This document shows, piece after piece, positions 24,173 to 37,450 of a stretch of DNA of 64,000 nucleotides. Under the pieces are notes generated by a model. That model was given only the letters and a program-made list of their open reading frames with translations, was not told the origin of the DNA and made no database searches. The number at the start of each line of letters is the position of its first letter. Positions within the stretch are counted from its first letter, which is position 1. Both the position numbers and the translations under genes were made by a program. The stretch is from Monarcha castaneiventris obscurior (lineage: Eukaryota > Chordata > Aves > Passeriformes > Monarchidae): contig JAMPIT010000575.1 in the NCBI GenBank assembly GCA_026261815.1, forward strand, positions 36,567,501-36,631,500, given 5' to 3'.

Positions 24173-27100
24173 TAAGGAACTCATATTTAAAATTCATATT
24201 CCCTGAAATAACAAAACTAATACTCACAGTAGAGTTTTCTAAAGCAGTGATGTTTACTGTGCTCACACAGAAATTACTATCTTCAAAATGAGCCATGGGC
24301 TAATAAATAGTGGAAGTCAAATAATTTTCTGTCAATAAAATTAAGATGTCTCTACACATACGTAGGTATAAACCACCTGTTGCCTGGAGTGATATCACAG
24401 TAGAATATGCAAGAATTGGTCTTGAGGTATCTTCAAGTGGATTCAAGTCCAGAATTTTAAAAATAGCAGGTCTCATTCCACTGCTCTAGTACTTTTACTT
24501 TCCCTGACTCTGAAATATAATTTATCTTTCAGAAAGGAGAATTAAGTGTTTTACTAAATTCAGTAATTAGCAGCCAGAAACATGAGCTGGTTAGGTAAAT
24601 AGAAAATTACTCATGGTTGTCCATGTATTAAATTAAAAAGAAAAAAAAAAGAAAAAAAAATTGTTTGGCTTGCCTAGAACATTTACCACTAGTCTGCCTT
24701 TGCCACTGGTCTTTGAATCAGAAGTCAGTCTCCACACACCAAATAAGTGCTTAAACACATGGAAGGAAAGAGGTTAAAAAAAACTCCAATAAATGAAAAA
24801 CAACAGAAAAGAAGTTTAGATAATTCTAATAAATTCAGTTATAACCTTGATTCTAAACCTTGGCCAGGATTTGATTCATCTGTGTCATCAAACAACCAAA
24901 CTACTTTTCCTTTCCTCTCCTTCATCTGCCATCTTCCACATGATGTCTCCATGGACCAGCATTCAGCATTTTAAAATTCTAAGTAGATTGGCGAAAAAGC
25001 GGAAAATTTGTTAAATATAAATAACCAGGTGTCATTTTTCCTCCCACATCCAAGTTCACCACTGTGTAAGATACAGGCTGATTTGCAAATTCTATTGTTG
25101 GGGCTCAGTAAGCTCAGTGATTACTGCAAATTGAAAGCATATAACAATACCTCCTATTTCTTCATGAAGTTACCTTTAGAAAAAAAAGAAATACTAAGTG
25201 AATTGAGCGTACAAAATGTGAAACTAATAAAAACTTTTTTTTTAAGAATGTGAAAGGAGTAAATTACAGAATCTATTAGTAATGCAGCACTGTCCTGTAA
25301 GTCACTATTTCATAGACATTTATCTTGAAACCCAAAACTTATTTCCAATCTTATGCTACTGAGCTTAAGTTCAGCTTTCCTCAAAGCATTCAGAATTAAG
25401 GAGTGTTTAAAATGAAATTTTATGTGGGTAACACTCTACCTGGTATGGATACAGCAGCAGTTTCCTAGGTCTCTCACTCCCTGTTCTTCATTGTTGCCAG
25501 TTCTGGAATTTCTTCCAGCCTAGAAAGTGAAGACAAGCAGTTTCCTGTCCTCTCATTGAGAAGGTAGCACGTAGAGATGAGGCCAGGAAATAACCAACTT
25601 CACTGCTGCAGAGTGAAGATACCCACAAGATACCACTGCCCAGCATCAGACAATTAATCTAATTCAGAAAGAGCAGATCCATCAGTAGCTATTAAACACC
25701 CAATGGTCTGATCATATATTGCAGCTTAGGAAGTTTCTAATCAGGCCTTCAGTTTACCTACAGCTTTTGTCATGGGTTGTTTTCTACCTTCAGATATGGG
25801 GAAGTTACATCACAGTCACAATTACCCCATGGTGATGGAACATGGTACCCTGTCCCTTAGAAGGGGACAGAGGCAGGGGTGTGCAGAGCACTCTGGTAAC
25901 CAAACAGTAACCACAAGGATTAATTTTGATTAGTCAATTGTTATCAAGCTTGCCTGAAAACAGATCATGTCTTGGCAGCTGGTGAGCTCATTTTGTGACA
26001 GCACTGCTGCACAGCTGCAGTTTGGGATGAAAGCAGTCCTCGTGCTATCCCATTCCCCCATTTCTGCAGGGCAGCCTGGGGCAGGATAGCAGCATCTCTC
26101 AGTTTAGAGACTTTATATCTCACTGAGCTCTTCTAAGCAAAGCATGTCATACAGAGTATTCTTAAAGCCTCATTCCCCTTTCTTTGGATGCTGAAAATAA
26201 AACAGGAGAAACAAAGACAGAAAGAGAGCAAGAGAGATAGCTGGAAAATGCATTACCGGACCCTGATGTCTCATCAAACATTTCCACACTGCCAGGATTA
26301 TGCCTTCCCAGAATAATACTAGGATGCCATTGAATGTTAGGGGAAGGAAGGTATCATCAGCTATCTCACTATAGCACAATCAGAGTAATGAAATCCATAT
26401 ATACTCAGTAAAGGTTCCCAAAACACTAAAAAGGGTTCAATTTCTCATTCTTAAAAGGAAATAGAATAGTAGTCATCCTTCAGTGAAAGAGATGCAATGC
26501 CAAAAGGGTTAAGGTGTCAGCCTCAGACAGCAAAGCCCAGGTTGCATTCTCAATTTCCACCAAACACTGTGCTGCCAGTGGCTTGAGCTGTGAAGAGAAG
26601 AAATCCTGCTCCTTCAGTTTGGAGCTAGAGGTCACTGGGCATAAATTTTATCTACCTTAGCCCCATGTACCACTAGCTTCAAGAGTTTTCATTACTTATG
26701 TAGACAATTCCAGGGGGTCTGCTCCCCTCAGAGAGAACATAATGGGATTTAGTGTAGTAAAGCACTTCTAAGAGGAGTAAGAGAAAATAACTGGGATGGC
26801 TGAGGATTTGAAGTACAGGGATCATGTCATATAGTGACTAAAGGAGCAAGCTACCACACTACATGGAACTTCATTCCAGTCCCATGTTGCTACGATCATT
26901 ATCATAAATAAACTAATAATAACAATAAATACAATATTATTATCTTTTTTAAGCATCGTTATTCAATTTTACCCCTTGTTTAGCATTGCCTTTTGATCAA
27001 AGCCAGATGCAATTATTGGAGAAGATTTTCATATCCTTCAGCAGGTTCTGGATCTGCTGAGATCCCCTGATGCTCAGTGACTGCTTAACAGCCACGCTGA

Positions 27101-29192
27101 AATGCTGGGCTGCTCTCAGGCCTTTTCTCAAAGCTTGTATTGTTTTTCAGGCAGCTCTTGTTGCTTGCTAGCAGAGGATGACAGGAGCACAGCTAGACAG
27201 AAAAACGTCATCAAAACTCTTCATAATTTTTTTTATTTTTGCATGCTTTAGGGTTGTTTCTTATAAATATCTAAAAGTTGTTAATAAAGTGATAATAAAA
27301 CATTTGTTATGAAAATAAGTAATGTCCTCTTTCAGTTTTTTATTACAGAATTTTGTCTTTTGATTGAAAAATCAGCTTTCAAATATTTTAAGTATAAAAT
27401 ATTTTGCTTTCATTGTGGAAAAAAAATCATGCAAACTCCCTTTTTATGACTTTTTTCCTGATAAAAACTGAAATTTCCTTTTTTTTTTATTTTGTAGCAA
27501 AAGAGAATGAGAACTTTCTGAATTTCTTGAAAGTCTGCTTATTCTTATGCACACCAACACACACTAAGGTCATACCTCAAAAGCTAGCTAAAATCCCATT
27601 CCCAACAGTAACCTGAGATATAATTGGAAAACGTTGTTTTTGAAATGCATTTTTCCCATTCATTAATGGGCAAATGTTGTAGAACCACACACATTAGTTA
27701 TTCAAATGATGAGTGTGTGTGTCATGAGCCTTGCAGAACCAAGATATTTTTCCAGTCTGTGCTGCACTTAGTGCTGCAGTTTCCTTCCTCACGAGGCATA
27801 TTCCCCATAACCACCGCCGGGACTGTGCAGTGGAGGCGGCAAGGGACCTGCTTCAGGCTGTGTGAGTAATGGGTGTGGGGATCAAAACAGAAAAGGTGAA
27901 TGAGAGAAGGATGATTGATAGAAGACCTGGGATGTTTTCTAATTAGAATTGCTTTATAATACTTAAAGCGCCACCATCAATTATATATGTCCTGATGATC
28001 ATCCTCTTCATCCTTGTTTAGGCCTTAATGAACACTATGCGCAGCTCCAATTACTGTCACATGCAACCACTTTATAACAACTTCTCCCCCAAATGAAGGA
28101 GCATTAAAAACAGAGTAAGAAGCATTTAAAATGGCAAGTCCTGAGCAATTATTCTGTGTTGCCTCTCCTTGAGTCAACATACATTTTCTTTGGCCTTAAT
28201 AAGTCTCCTCTGAATGATTTTCCCTCAAGGGTGAGAAGAGGAAGATGGATGATGCAGCCTGGCGATCAGTGATCAATAGTACAGAGATTAATCCAATGGC
28301 ACCTGGGAGCCACCCAGCGTGTCTGTCCTGATTCCCCCCTCATTCCCACTGATATCCATCAGAGTGCCTGCACTCCTTGGTTTTGCTCCTGTGGGATGGT
28401 GCCTTGACCCAGCCTGGATGTGGCCAAGGACCATGCAAACGGCCAATGTGCACACTCACCCTGTGGCACTCATGCCTCGCAGGGAAGGAAAAAAACAGCG
28501 GGCAAAGCAGATAGAGCAGAGGTTTTTAGTGGCAGCATCCTGCTCCCACTGATGGTTTTCCTGATGTGAGAGACTGAAACACAACCCTTGAATGGAAGAT
28601 AGTACTTGCATATGATGTGAGATGGGGTATTGGGACCATGGAGACAGTGGACAAGAAATTCCATCCTACAAATCTCAGCTAAACCCTCAGAAAAAAAGAC
28701 AGAGCTTCCCATCTTTTGCATTGTGCTGTTGCAAAAGAAAAATTAGTTAATGTTTTCATCTGCTATGACCTAATCAAAATGTTGGTGGAAAAGAAACAAT
28801 AATGAAACACCTTTATCAGTTTCTGAAGACTTGGAAAAAGAAAAAAAAAAAAAAGGAAAAGCAGCAATTGATGAGTTGAATAACTGATAATTACAATTTT
28901 GTGAGTATTTCTGTGTCCAAATTTAAAATGATTATTGTTCTGGAAAAAAGCAATATCCAGACAGGGAGTGAAAGACATCATTTTAGAGTTCTGCATTTTG
29001 CAGGAAGACAAAAAATTATTTTATTTACAGAGAAAGATAAGCTCCATTCAGGGTTATTTGTGTTGTGGCATGTTATGCCCCTAGCCCCAGAAATTGCCTT
29101 GAAGGAGTGGCAAACAAAAATCCTTATCTACATATAGGAATTTCACTGAAATAAATGATAGCTTTTTGGCTAATTCATTTATCCATGTGAAC
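24173..29192. other. Unique noncoding sequence, with possible conserved block
   Basis: No gene is recognised. A-rich runs lie at 24635-24661 and 28836-28859. A small hairpin (ctgtccc at 25850-25856, gggacag at 25864-25870) is present. The stretch of about 27930-28320 is repeat-free, contains homeodomain-like TAATTA words and looks like a vertebrate conserved noncoding element, which is inference only. 28300-28560 is locally more GC-rich without being a CpG island. Confidence 0.55.
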
Positions 29193-29466
29193 ATAGAGTC
29201 ATATAATGGTTTGGGTTGGAAGGGATCTTAAAGATGATCCAGTTCCAATCCCCCTGCCATGGGCAGGGACACTTTGCACTAGACCAGGTTGCTCAGAGCC
29301 CCATCCAACCTGGCCTTGAACACTTCCAGGGATGGAGCATTCACAGCTTCTCTGGGCAACCTGTGCCAGTGCCTCACCACCCCCACAGTAAAGAATTTCT
29401 TCCTTACGTGTAATCTAAATCTCCACTTTTTTAGTTTACAACTGCTCCCCCTTGTCCTATCGCTGT
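29193..29466 (-). mobile_element. CR1 LINE 3' end, minus orientation, well preserved
   Basis: It starts at 'atagagtcatataatggttt' and runs through 'gggttggaagggatctta', 'ctgccatgggcagggacact' and 'cttgaacacttccagggatg' to 'cccccttgtcctatcgct', where similarity stops. The minus strand reads 'KFFTVGVVRHWHRLPREA' and 'NAPSLEVFKARLDGALSNLV', the ORF2 C-terminus, still in one frame. It is among the least diverged copies in the window by eye. It is strongly 5' truncated, with only about 0.27 kb remaining. Confidence 0.95.
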
Positions 29467-32400
29467 GCCTGGAGCTTCTGAATATTGGGACATATACAAC
29501 AAAAAGGCAACTTATTGACATTACTTGGTTTGGCAATGTCAGAGAGAAGTGTAGTGGAAGGGAGAAAAGTCCCTGATAGCTTTGGCAACTACATTCATCC
29601 TCAGCTGGCTCTGTTACCCCTCTGCAGGAGGGGAATCTATGGCCAACAGAGACACCTCTGCCTCCTGAGGCAGAGCCTGATGTCTAGTACAGACTTACAG
29701 TGTCCTGAAGAGAAATAATTTTGTACTTGAGATTCCTGAAATGCAGATCTCTCTTCACTGAGGTTTGCATGAGTGACCCCACCTGTTGATAGAGCTGGGC
29801 AGCCTCCTGCCTGTACTGATGCTCAGCTGACGTGCGGTAGCAAAACTCTATTATGCATCTGTTTTTATTAATTGTCACACTTTTCTTCATTCAGATTCAA
29901 CACTGCACTGCCACAGATTGGATTTGTTGAATATCTTTAAATTGGCACACCAAAAAGTTTAAAAAAGCACAAAACCTTCATTTGTGGAACTCATATTTTC
30001 CATTTAAGAAGTTCCATACCAAAACAGAATAAAGTGCATATTACCAGAGATTAAATAAGGCCATTTTTAGGTAGAGGTAAATTGCACTGAGACAGGCAGT
30101 CTCTGATTATGCTTTTCTATTGGAATTTTAATGCTGCTCAGAGAAAATCACAGTGAAAGATTATGATAACTTCCAAAAAGAAAATATATTTAGAAGAAAT
30201 AATATGAAAGAGTGGGGGAAAATAACTAAGGTGGTTAAACCAGGAGTAACCATCTAAAATGACGGAAAGAAAGAAATTAAAAATAAGAATTAGAAAAAAT
30301 GTTTTAACATCTATGCCAATTAGGGAGACATTAACTGAGGTCAATGAAGCAGTGATGAAGATGTTGAAAGAGAAGATGGATGTTCAGAGAACTTGCATAG
30401 TCCCTATACATTGTAAAAAGGACTAGCACACCCCTGCTTTTCCCCTCCAGCTAACCTGCCAGCTCAAATAAGTAGAATTCCTCCTCACCAACCTTGAAAA
30501 CTCACTACCAGTGAGGTAGAGAGGAAAATGGATATGGCAGCATCTATATATCTACCAGCCTCACTTGAGGACTTTACTTGAGTGAAAACTTATGTACCTT
30601 AGGATGATTGAAGGGACTCCAGCAGAAATGACCATACAATGACTGTCACCTATGGGGACAGCTGTAGGACAGGGAATGACAGCCAGCCTTTCCTGCCTCC
30701 ATCTGTCCCGCTGACCCTTGCAGCAGGTCTCAGCCTTTTCCTGCGCAGATGAGGACAGGATTTAAGGTCAGCCTCTGAGGGGATAGTGGGAAATTCAGTC
30801 ACTGGCAACTCAGAGACAGGCAGCAGTCTGGAAATGCAGGAATGGGTCAGGGAGTACTCTGGGTTTAAGCTTTTTTTCTGGCCTAATGTCTTAAGGGAAT
30901 AATAAATATAACTTTCAGTACGTGGCTATCCAGCAAAGGGGTATTCTTTGAGGGGAAATAGACAATATTTTGCCAAAGAATAAAAAAAATATACAAAACT
31001 ATTCTCAGTATGATCAATTTGTGTTCTCACTTTCCAAAATGCTGGATAAATTTCTGCTGTTGTCTGGGAAACATTTTTAGAGAAGTAATTAAGAGAGAGA
31101 CACATTAAACGTATTTCTGTTCCTTGGGAATTAATCCTAACAAAGAAAACCAAGCCATTCCATCAATTCCACCAGCCTATTTTAGGGTGGGTTTTTTTAA
31201 GATAACAAGATAAAAATAATAAAACAGCTTTAATCTATAATTATTCCTAAAACCTTTCCTCCAAAGTGGAAGATTTCCCTTAAATAAAAGAGATATCCTG
31301 TGGGAAGACAATTGTATGCTAATTCACTTTTCAATTTCTCCATACATATTTCTCATTTCAAGTTCTTTAATACTGTCTCACTATTTTATTATCATCAATG
31401 AAGACTGCAATGAGAAAAAAAGTATTTCTTTTTCTTTAAATATTTGCTGTAGCTTGTGTAATTACTGTGCTTGGCAAGAGACATGAAGCACTGTAGAATT
31501 TTCCAATGTATTTTTTTGAAGAGTAAAATACTTTTGCCTCCCTCTTAAGAAACCTCCAGAGGAAGGCAGAAATAAATGTTGTTTAAAAAAAAAAAAAGGG
31601 AAATAAAAATAAGAGCATATAAATGAGAAAATGTGGCTGACTTTTGAGAATGCAGATTTTACAAGTTATTTGCACAAACAAGCCACTTCAAGGATCACAG
31701 CATCTCAGCTGACCCAGATTCCACTAGCTTCCAAGCCCATTTGTTTGGAAAATGTGTGCAGCAAACAAAACCTGTACAAAAGCTTTGGTGTTGCTGGAAG
31801 TACTTTTGCTCTTGAGGAACAAGAGAAAGGTTATTGAGAATCTCTCTGTGGCTTTCCTTTCTCTGCTGAAATTACAAATAGATGGCTACAGTAATAAGAT
31901 GAAGCCTTCTGTTTAATTCAGAGCTTGATTAAGATGTAGATGAGTCTGTAGCAGCTTGTCCTTGTTCTGTCTATCATAATACATAAGACTTTATTCTAAG
32001 CTGAGGCTTTGGATCTCTCCTGATGTTTTCAGCTAAGGGTGTATTAGTGCTGTGGCCATGCTATTTGTCTAATCAGTATGATAGCCACATGGCAGCTATA
32101 GATCAGCTGTCTACTTGTGTTGCTCTGTGTTGGAATATAGATTTTTACTGTGCTTTTTTCCCCACTGCATTGATAATACTAAGTACAGGTTACACTTGCT
32201 CTCATTTTGCTGAATTTCTCTGTTCATGGAACTGACACATCTTGGGAAAAAAATGCCAGTGCAGAGCTGAATAGCATCAGGGCAGATATTGCACATCCAA
32301 GGGCCAGCTCAAAAGGAGGGAGAGGTCAGCCTGCTTCCATGCTGTCTCAGGGCTTCACAGCTGCATTGGTACAAAGGCTGCTGGGTTCTTGCTGGTGCAT

Positions 32401-35208
32401 TGATTTCAAACATTTATCAGAAATCCTTTGTATTTAAGCAAGCAAATGGGCAAAAATCAATCAGATGCTCTTCTCACACAGGCTGTTTTTTAGCTCTATT
32501 GAAATCCATTCGCTCTACTGGGAGGAGATGTGGATATGCAGGTTAAAAAGTTCAGATGTGCCCATATGAATTAAGCATCTACATCCCAGATGCTTACTCT
32601 GAAAACTGGTGGTCTTGTCCCTCTCTTGAAGGAGCCTAACTCCCCCTCCATCCTTGCAATAGAGGAAGTTCAGCCATTTCATGCTGTAACTTAAATCATC
32701 ATAACTCACAGAATTGATTGAGAGTTTTCTGTGCATGCTGTGCTGCAAACCATATAGCAGCTCAGCAGCTGCTGCAGGAACAGCTGAGGCACAAGCTGGA
32801 AGAGGGATCCTGTGGGCATCCTTGGGGGTGGTAGGAAGATCCTGTAGTCTTTCCCTGCCAAGACCCACTGCCCAATCTGTCAGCACCTGAATGGTCACCA
32901 CAGAGAGGTCTAACAGCAAAACCACTAAGCCACATCAGTGAGAGGCATAGAAGAAGCCCTGCAGCCTAAAACCCTTTTAGTTATCCTGGCGAAACCCTGG
33001 ATGCATGTTGACAGACACCTGCTTTTGCTGGCTCATGCTGTTTCCAGCCGTCGTATGAGGGTACTAATGAAAAAGATTTGGCTGAATTACACAGCTTCTA
33101 CAGGAAAGGGCTCTGCCAAGGTTGTGCCATGCTGAGAAGATGCCCTTCAGAGGCTAAATCCAGTGAGAAAAGAGAAATTGAAAGAGATTTCAAAGCTTAT
33201 CCCCAAACACATATGTGCATTAACCCTCAGACAGACATCCTCCTCTGTGTCTGTCTGAGCAGTCAGAAAGTTGTGCTCAGATAGCTCAGTTAAAGGCAGA
33301 CCTCACAAAAACCCTCATTAACCTCTTTCAACCGTGGTTTTGGTTGATCTCAAGCAGCCAGTGGAAGTTGCCAGAGCTGGCTCAGCTGATTATTTTTCTG
33401 CAGCGTGAGTGCTCCAAGGAGAAGCTGCCACATGTGACAGGTGGATGATAATGGCACGGTCCTGTGCCACAGATTGCTCTGCAAGAGGGTGCTTCCCTGT
33501 CAAGCCAACCCATTGTCCATTTTTTCAATCAATTTGAACTTGAAATGCATATGTGGGGACACAACACAAGTAACTGCCATGTGCAGATGAGAACTGCTGC
33601 CTTAAGGGTTCCCAATTTTATCCCCAAGGATGCAATTTTTGTACCAGAACAACAGAATGAGAGCACTCACCTGAGATATATTTAAAAGAAGATGCATGAA
33701 TTATTGATATTCTTCCAAATATCAAAACACCCGAATATATAATGTGTCAGCCTGAAAGATAATTATAAGAAGAAAATAACTTCCTCCTGCATCTTTCCTG
33801 ATTCTGCTCCAGAAGTGCCAGTCAGACCTCCAAGGAGCTACAGTGTGGGGCCTAATTCACTGATTCTGCCATTAAAATCTGTGTTCTGGTCTAGAGCTGG
33901 AGCTTTCTCAGCAAATTTTCAGTGGTTTCCTTGTTCATTTGGGGCTTTTTGATAAATCATTGAAACTGCATGTGCTCATGGGAAAGAGTGATTTGAGTTA
34001 AATATTTCAGCTGTTTGAACATGTTAAGAAGCCTTGTTTCAACGCTTCCTAATAAAAGTACCATCTGAATAATTTTCTTCAAGGTTTGAATAACTCCTCT
34101 TGCAGAAATAGATAATCTCTATTGTATTGAACTGTTGATAACAGCAGTAGCACAGAAGGGGGTAAGGGTGACAAACCCCGGGCTCAGGGTGTTTGGGGTC
34201 ATAGGTGGCTGCACAGTAGCTGTGTGTGTTCTGTGGCAGAGCAGGAGAGATTTTAGACAGACATGTTTCCCCACTGCAGTCACGAAATTCCTGGAGGGAA
34301 GAAATTCCATGGTTAAAGCCTGCCTGCACCCAACCATGCATCAAATATTAACAGTGCATCTGCTGCATGTAGGACTAATGTAGCACAGCCCTGCAGGGAA
34401 ATATTGAAAATTGTGAGGTTTCATTGCAGTGCTAAGCAAGAACGTGCTAAGGATGTGTGTTGCGTGAGTGATGTGACACTCTGAAGCACTGCCAAATAAT
34501 TATCAGTAATTTTACAACAAATTTCCTAATGATGTGTGTAGGCTCCCTATTGGAGAAGCAACAGCCACGATGCCTTTTGAGACTGAAAAGTATGAGTATT
34601 TCAGCAACTATCCAAGATATTGTATGGAGGCATACTGATTTTAACAACAGTTTTGACAAGAACGATTTCTGAAATTTACAGTCCAAGTCAGAAAAAGAAA
34701 ACAAACCAAAGCTGAAAAAGGAAGAGAGAAGGACACACGATTAAAAGGAAAGTGAAATAAATTTTAAAATATGAGCTTTCCATCTGAATCTTTTACACAA
34801 TCAGTTAAGACATTATTTCATTTTAGAGTAAGGTAGAAAACAAGTTTCCAATTCAGTCATGATTTAAGGGTTTCGGAGACATAAATCCCTTTGAGTGTGG
34901 TTTGACATCAAACCTGTTTATCTATCTGCTGAAATGTGTAAAATGGAGTGAAATTAAGATTTTTTTCCCCAAATCTGGTCTTGTATAATGAACGAATGAT
35001 GAGTTACAGCATTAAGGTATTTTAAACTAAAACCTTAGTCAAATGAAAACCAGAATTTTGTGAACTAGTTTCTGCTGATGGGTTTTTTATAACCCTTCAT
35101 GTGATCATGACCCAAATGATCTGAATACACACGTATCTTTCCTAGAGTGTGTGGACACATTGTCTGCTTCAGAAAGCCGTGGTGAAAGTGCCATTTGGGA
35201 AAAAAGAA
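29467..35208. other. Unique noncoding sequence
   Basis: No gene or transposon is recognised. The longest open frame (32515-32925 minus, 136 codons) shows no domain I know. Slightly GC-richer sequence at 30600-30880 and 32280-33450 is not CpG-rich. An A-rich run lies at 31586-31599. Confidence 0.55.
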
Positions 35209-35319
35209 AAGGAAGGGAAGGGAAGGGAAGGGAAGGGAAGGGAAGGGAAGGGAAGGGAAGGGAAGGGAAGGGAAGGGAAGGGAAGGGAAGGGAAGGGAAG
35301 GGAAGGGAAGGGAAGGGAA
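35209..35319. repeat. (GGGAA)n pentanucleotide microsatellite, about 22 copies
   Basis: A 111-bp array of GGGAA (read as GGAAG from its edge) with no interruption visible. Because the unit is five bases and has no stop codon in any register, every plus-strand frame reads a Lys-Gly-Arg-Glu-Gly repeat and every minus-strand frame a Pro-Phe-Pro-Ser-Leu repeat. The apparent 68- and 79-codon open frames over it are artefacts. The strand is all purine, and more than twenty GGG runs are spaced by AA, which fits G-quadruplex and intramolecular triplex formation. Confidence 0.98.
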
Positions 35320-37420
35320 TAGTATTTATTCTTAGGTTATGCAAGTTTCCAAATTGAGTTCAGGCAGTTTCTCCCACATCCCACACCCTCACATGGGGCA
35401 TCAGCTGACTCCTGCAGCCCTCTTGCATTGGTCACCCTCACTTAGACGAGGAGCAGGCTGCTCAAATTGCTGATGCACACATCCAGCAAGTCGGTGGCTT
35501 TCAAGCTGTGCCAGACCACTTGCCTGTTGCTCCAGTCTGTTTCTTCTCTGCATGGTTCCTGCAGAGTATTTAATTAGCAAGAGTGCTCAGGGTTTCCTGC
35601 AAAGCAGGAGGGGGAAGAGAAAGATGTGTTAGCATTGCATCTTAATAAGGGAGCTAAGGAAGAGATGTTTTAGATTAAGCAGTGGTGGTTCAATTCTCCT
35701 TAGAACTGGTTGTCCCACAGAAGGTAGGAAGAAAAGAAAAGGGACTGAGAGAGTTACAGATCTCTGAGGATAGGAGCCTTGCTGTTCATTTTGCTACATG
35801 AACAAGGTGTCATGAAAAGATAGCAACTGATCTTAGATGAAAGGTGCCTTCTTGTCTTTCCTCATTTCTTCTTCCTCAGGAGTAACTACACAGGTACCCA
35901 TATCTCAGCAGCAGAAATTCACCCCATATTTCAGGGATCTGAAACAAGTAAAGCATGTGGTGCCATTTTACTGTATATGAATATCAAACACCCAGTTTGA
36001 CTGAAGAGACTGTCAGATGATGGCTTGAAGAGGACATTTCAAAAACACTGTGTTCCCCTCTTCTTTGCATAGTACCCCTCTAAATGGTTTGGGATATCTC
36101 TTCAACTCCTATTTCAGAAAACCTCCAAACAGCCCAATTACTCAGGAAGTGGCAGTGATTTCCTTCTGTGTATTTGTGCTCAAACCACAATTAGAAGTCA
36201 AAACTGCTTCTCTAGGTGCATCTTCATTGCCCTTCTCATGCAAGTCCAAATCACAGGAGGTTCCTTCCCTACCTTTGCAGGCTGGTGTCCTAACCCCAGC
36301 AGTATCCCTGATCTACTCAGTATCCTCTTTTTTCCCCTGCTACATGTCTCCAAATAGCTAAATCAATGCCTTCATCTCACTATTCCACTTCTTTCTCATA
36401 CTATGCAACAGTCTTCTGACTATTTAATCTGTCACCAATGTTTCTGTTCTCTTTCTTTCATTCTGTGGGATGTTGTGATGTGTTTTATTTAGAAAATGTC
36501 TCATAAACATAAATGGTTTGACCAATTTTCAATGTAGAGACACAGACTGACAAAAGATCCAGAAGGTGACAGGGGAAGCCTTGGCCCCATACCTGAATTG
36601 CAAGGTGCCATCTTCAGTGTTGCTGTGTGTCCACTACAAAGAACAAACTGAGCATATGATTCACTGGTTGCTTGCTGTAACACCTGGGATAGTATCACTA
36701 AACACTCTTTTTTGCTTGTGCTTTTACAAATACTTTTGACTTAATATCCTGTTTCAATTTTTTTTTACTAAGTATAAATTTTACTTGAAGCTGAGTGTCA
36801 TTAAAAATATCATATAGGATTACGTTTTCTCTGAAAGTAAGTGACATGTATTTTTCTTTATTATACAAATAAGTGTTTTGACAGAGAAAATAAAGAAATT
36901 TATTTTCAGGAGGAAAAATTTTTTTCAATGGTAAATTTCACTCTCGTTGGTCTAATTGTCTGTCAGTCAAGTCATGGGCTATTAGCTGCTTTTGCTCTGA
37001 AGAGGTAGCATACGAGATTTAAAATAGTCGATGGTAATAAGGAGTGGATGTTCTTCCCTCCAATCTCAGCAAAAATCTACAGATGAACACAAAAGTGCTG
37101 GCTAATATCCTTCCATGGAAAGTCAAGCCTATTTTTTTCATTTATGAAATTATATTATACAATGGATTAAATAAATTAAATCAAAACCAAGCAAATAGTT
37201 CTTGGGTAGTGTGAGTATCCTAGATGGGATAGGAACATCTATCTATTCCTCTGTCTCTTCCCTGCTGATAGATGATTATCTTAAACAAACATGTGGCCTT
37301 AGATGGCAAAAGAAATGTAACTAATCCATCACTCTATGGGATCTTTTCAGAATCTCTTTACTAGATACACTGAGATAAACTAGGAAACCATCAAGTGTTT
37401 CTGCTAAGCAGCTCATATGT
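35320..37420. other. Unique noncoding sequence
   Basis: No gene or transposon is recognised. A 103-codon plus frame at 36050-36361 is Ser/Pro-rich and unlike any family I know. The remainder is AT-rich. Confidence 0.55.
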
Positions 37421-37450
37421 TAAAGAGCAGAGTAGTAAAGAGCAGAGTAG
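37421..37450 (+). repeat. Perfect 15-bp tandem duplication
   Basis: 'taaagagcagagtag' occurs twice head to tail with no mismatch. It is a recent or variable-number tandem repeat candidate. No function is evident. Confidence 0.95.

Noticed and set aside
32515..32925. 136-codon minus-strand frame
   Set aside because: No domain is recognised, there are no convincing splice sites or promoter, and the length is within chance expectation for 64 kb.
35105..35357. Open frames on both strands with five-residue peptide repeats
   Set aside because: They are produced by the GGGAA microsatellite, whose unit lacks stop codons in any frame. There is no supporting gene structure.
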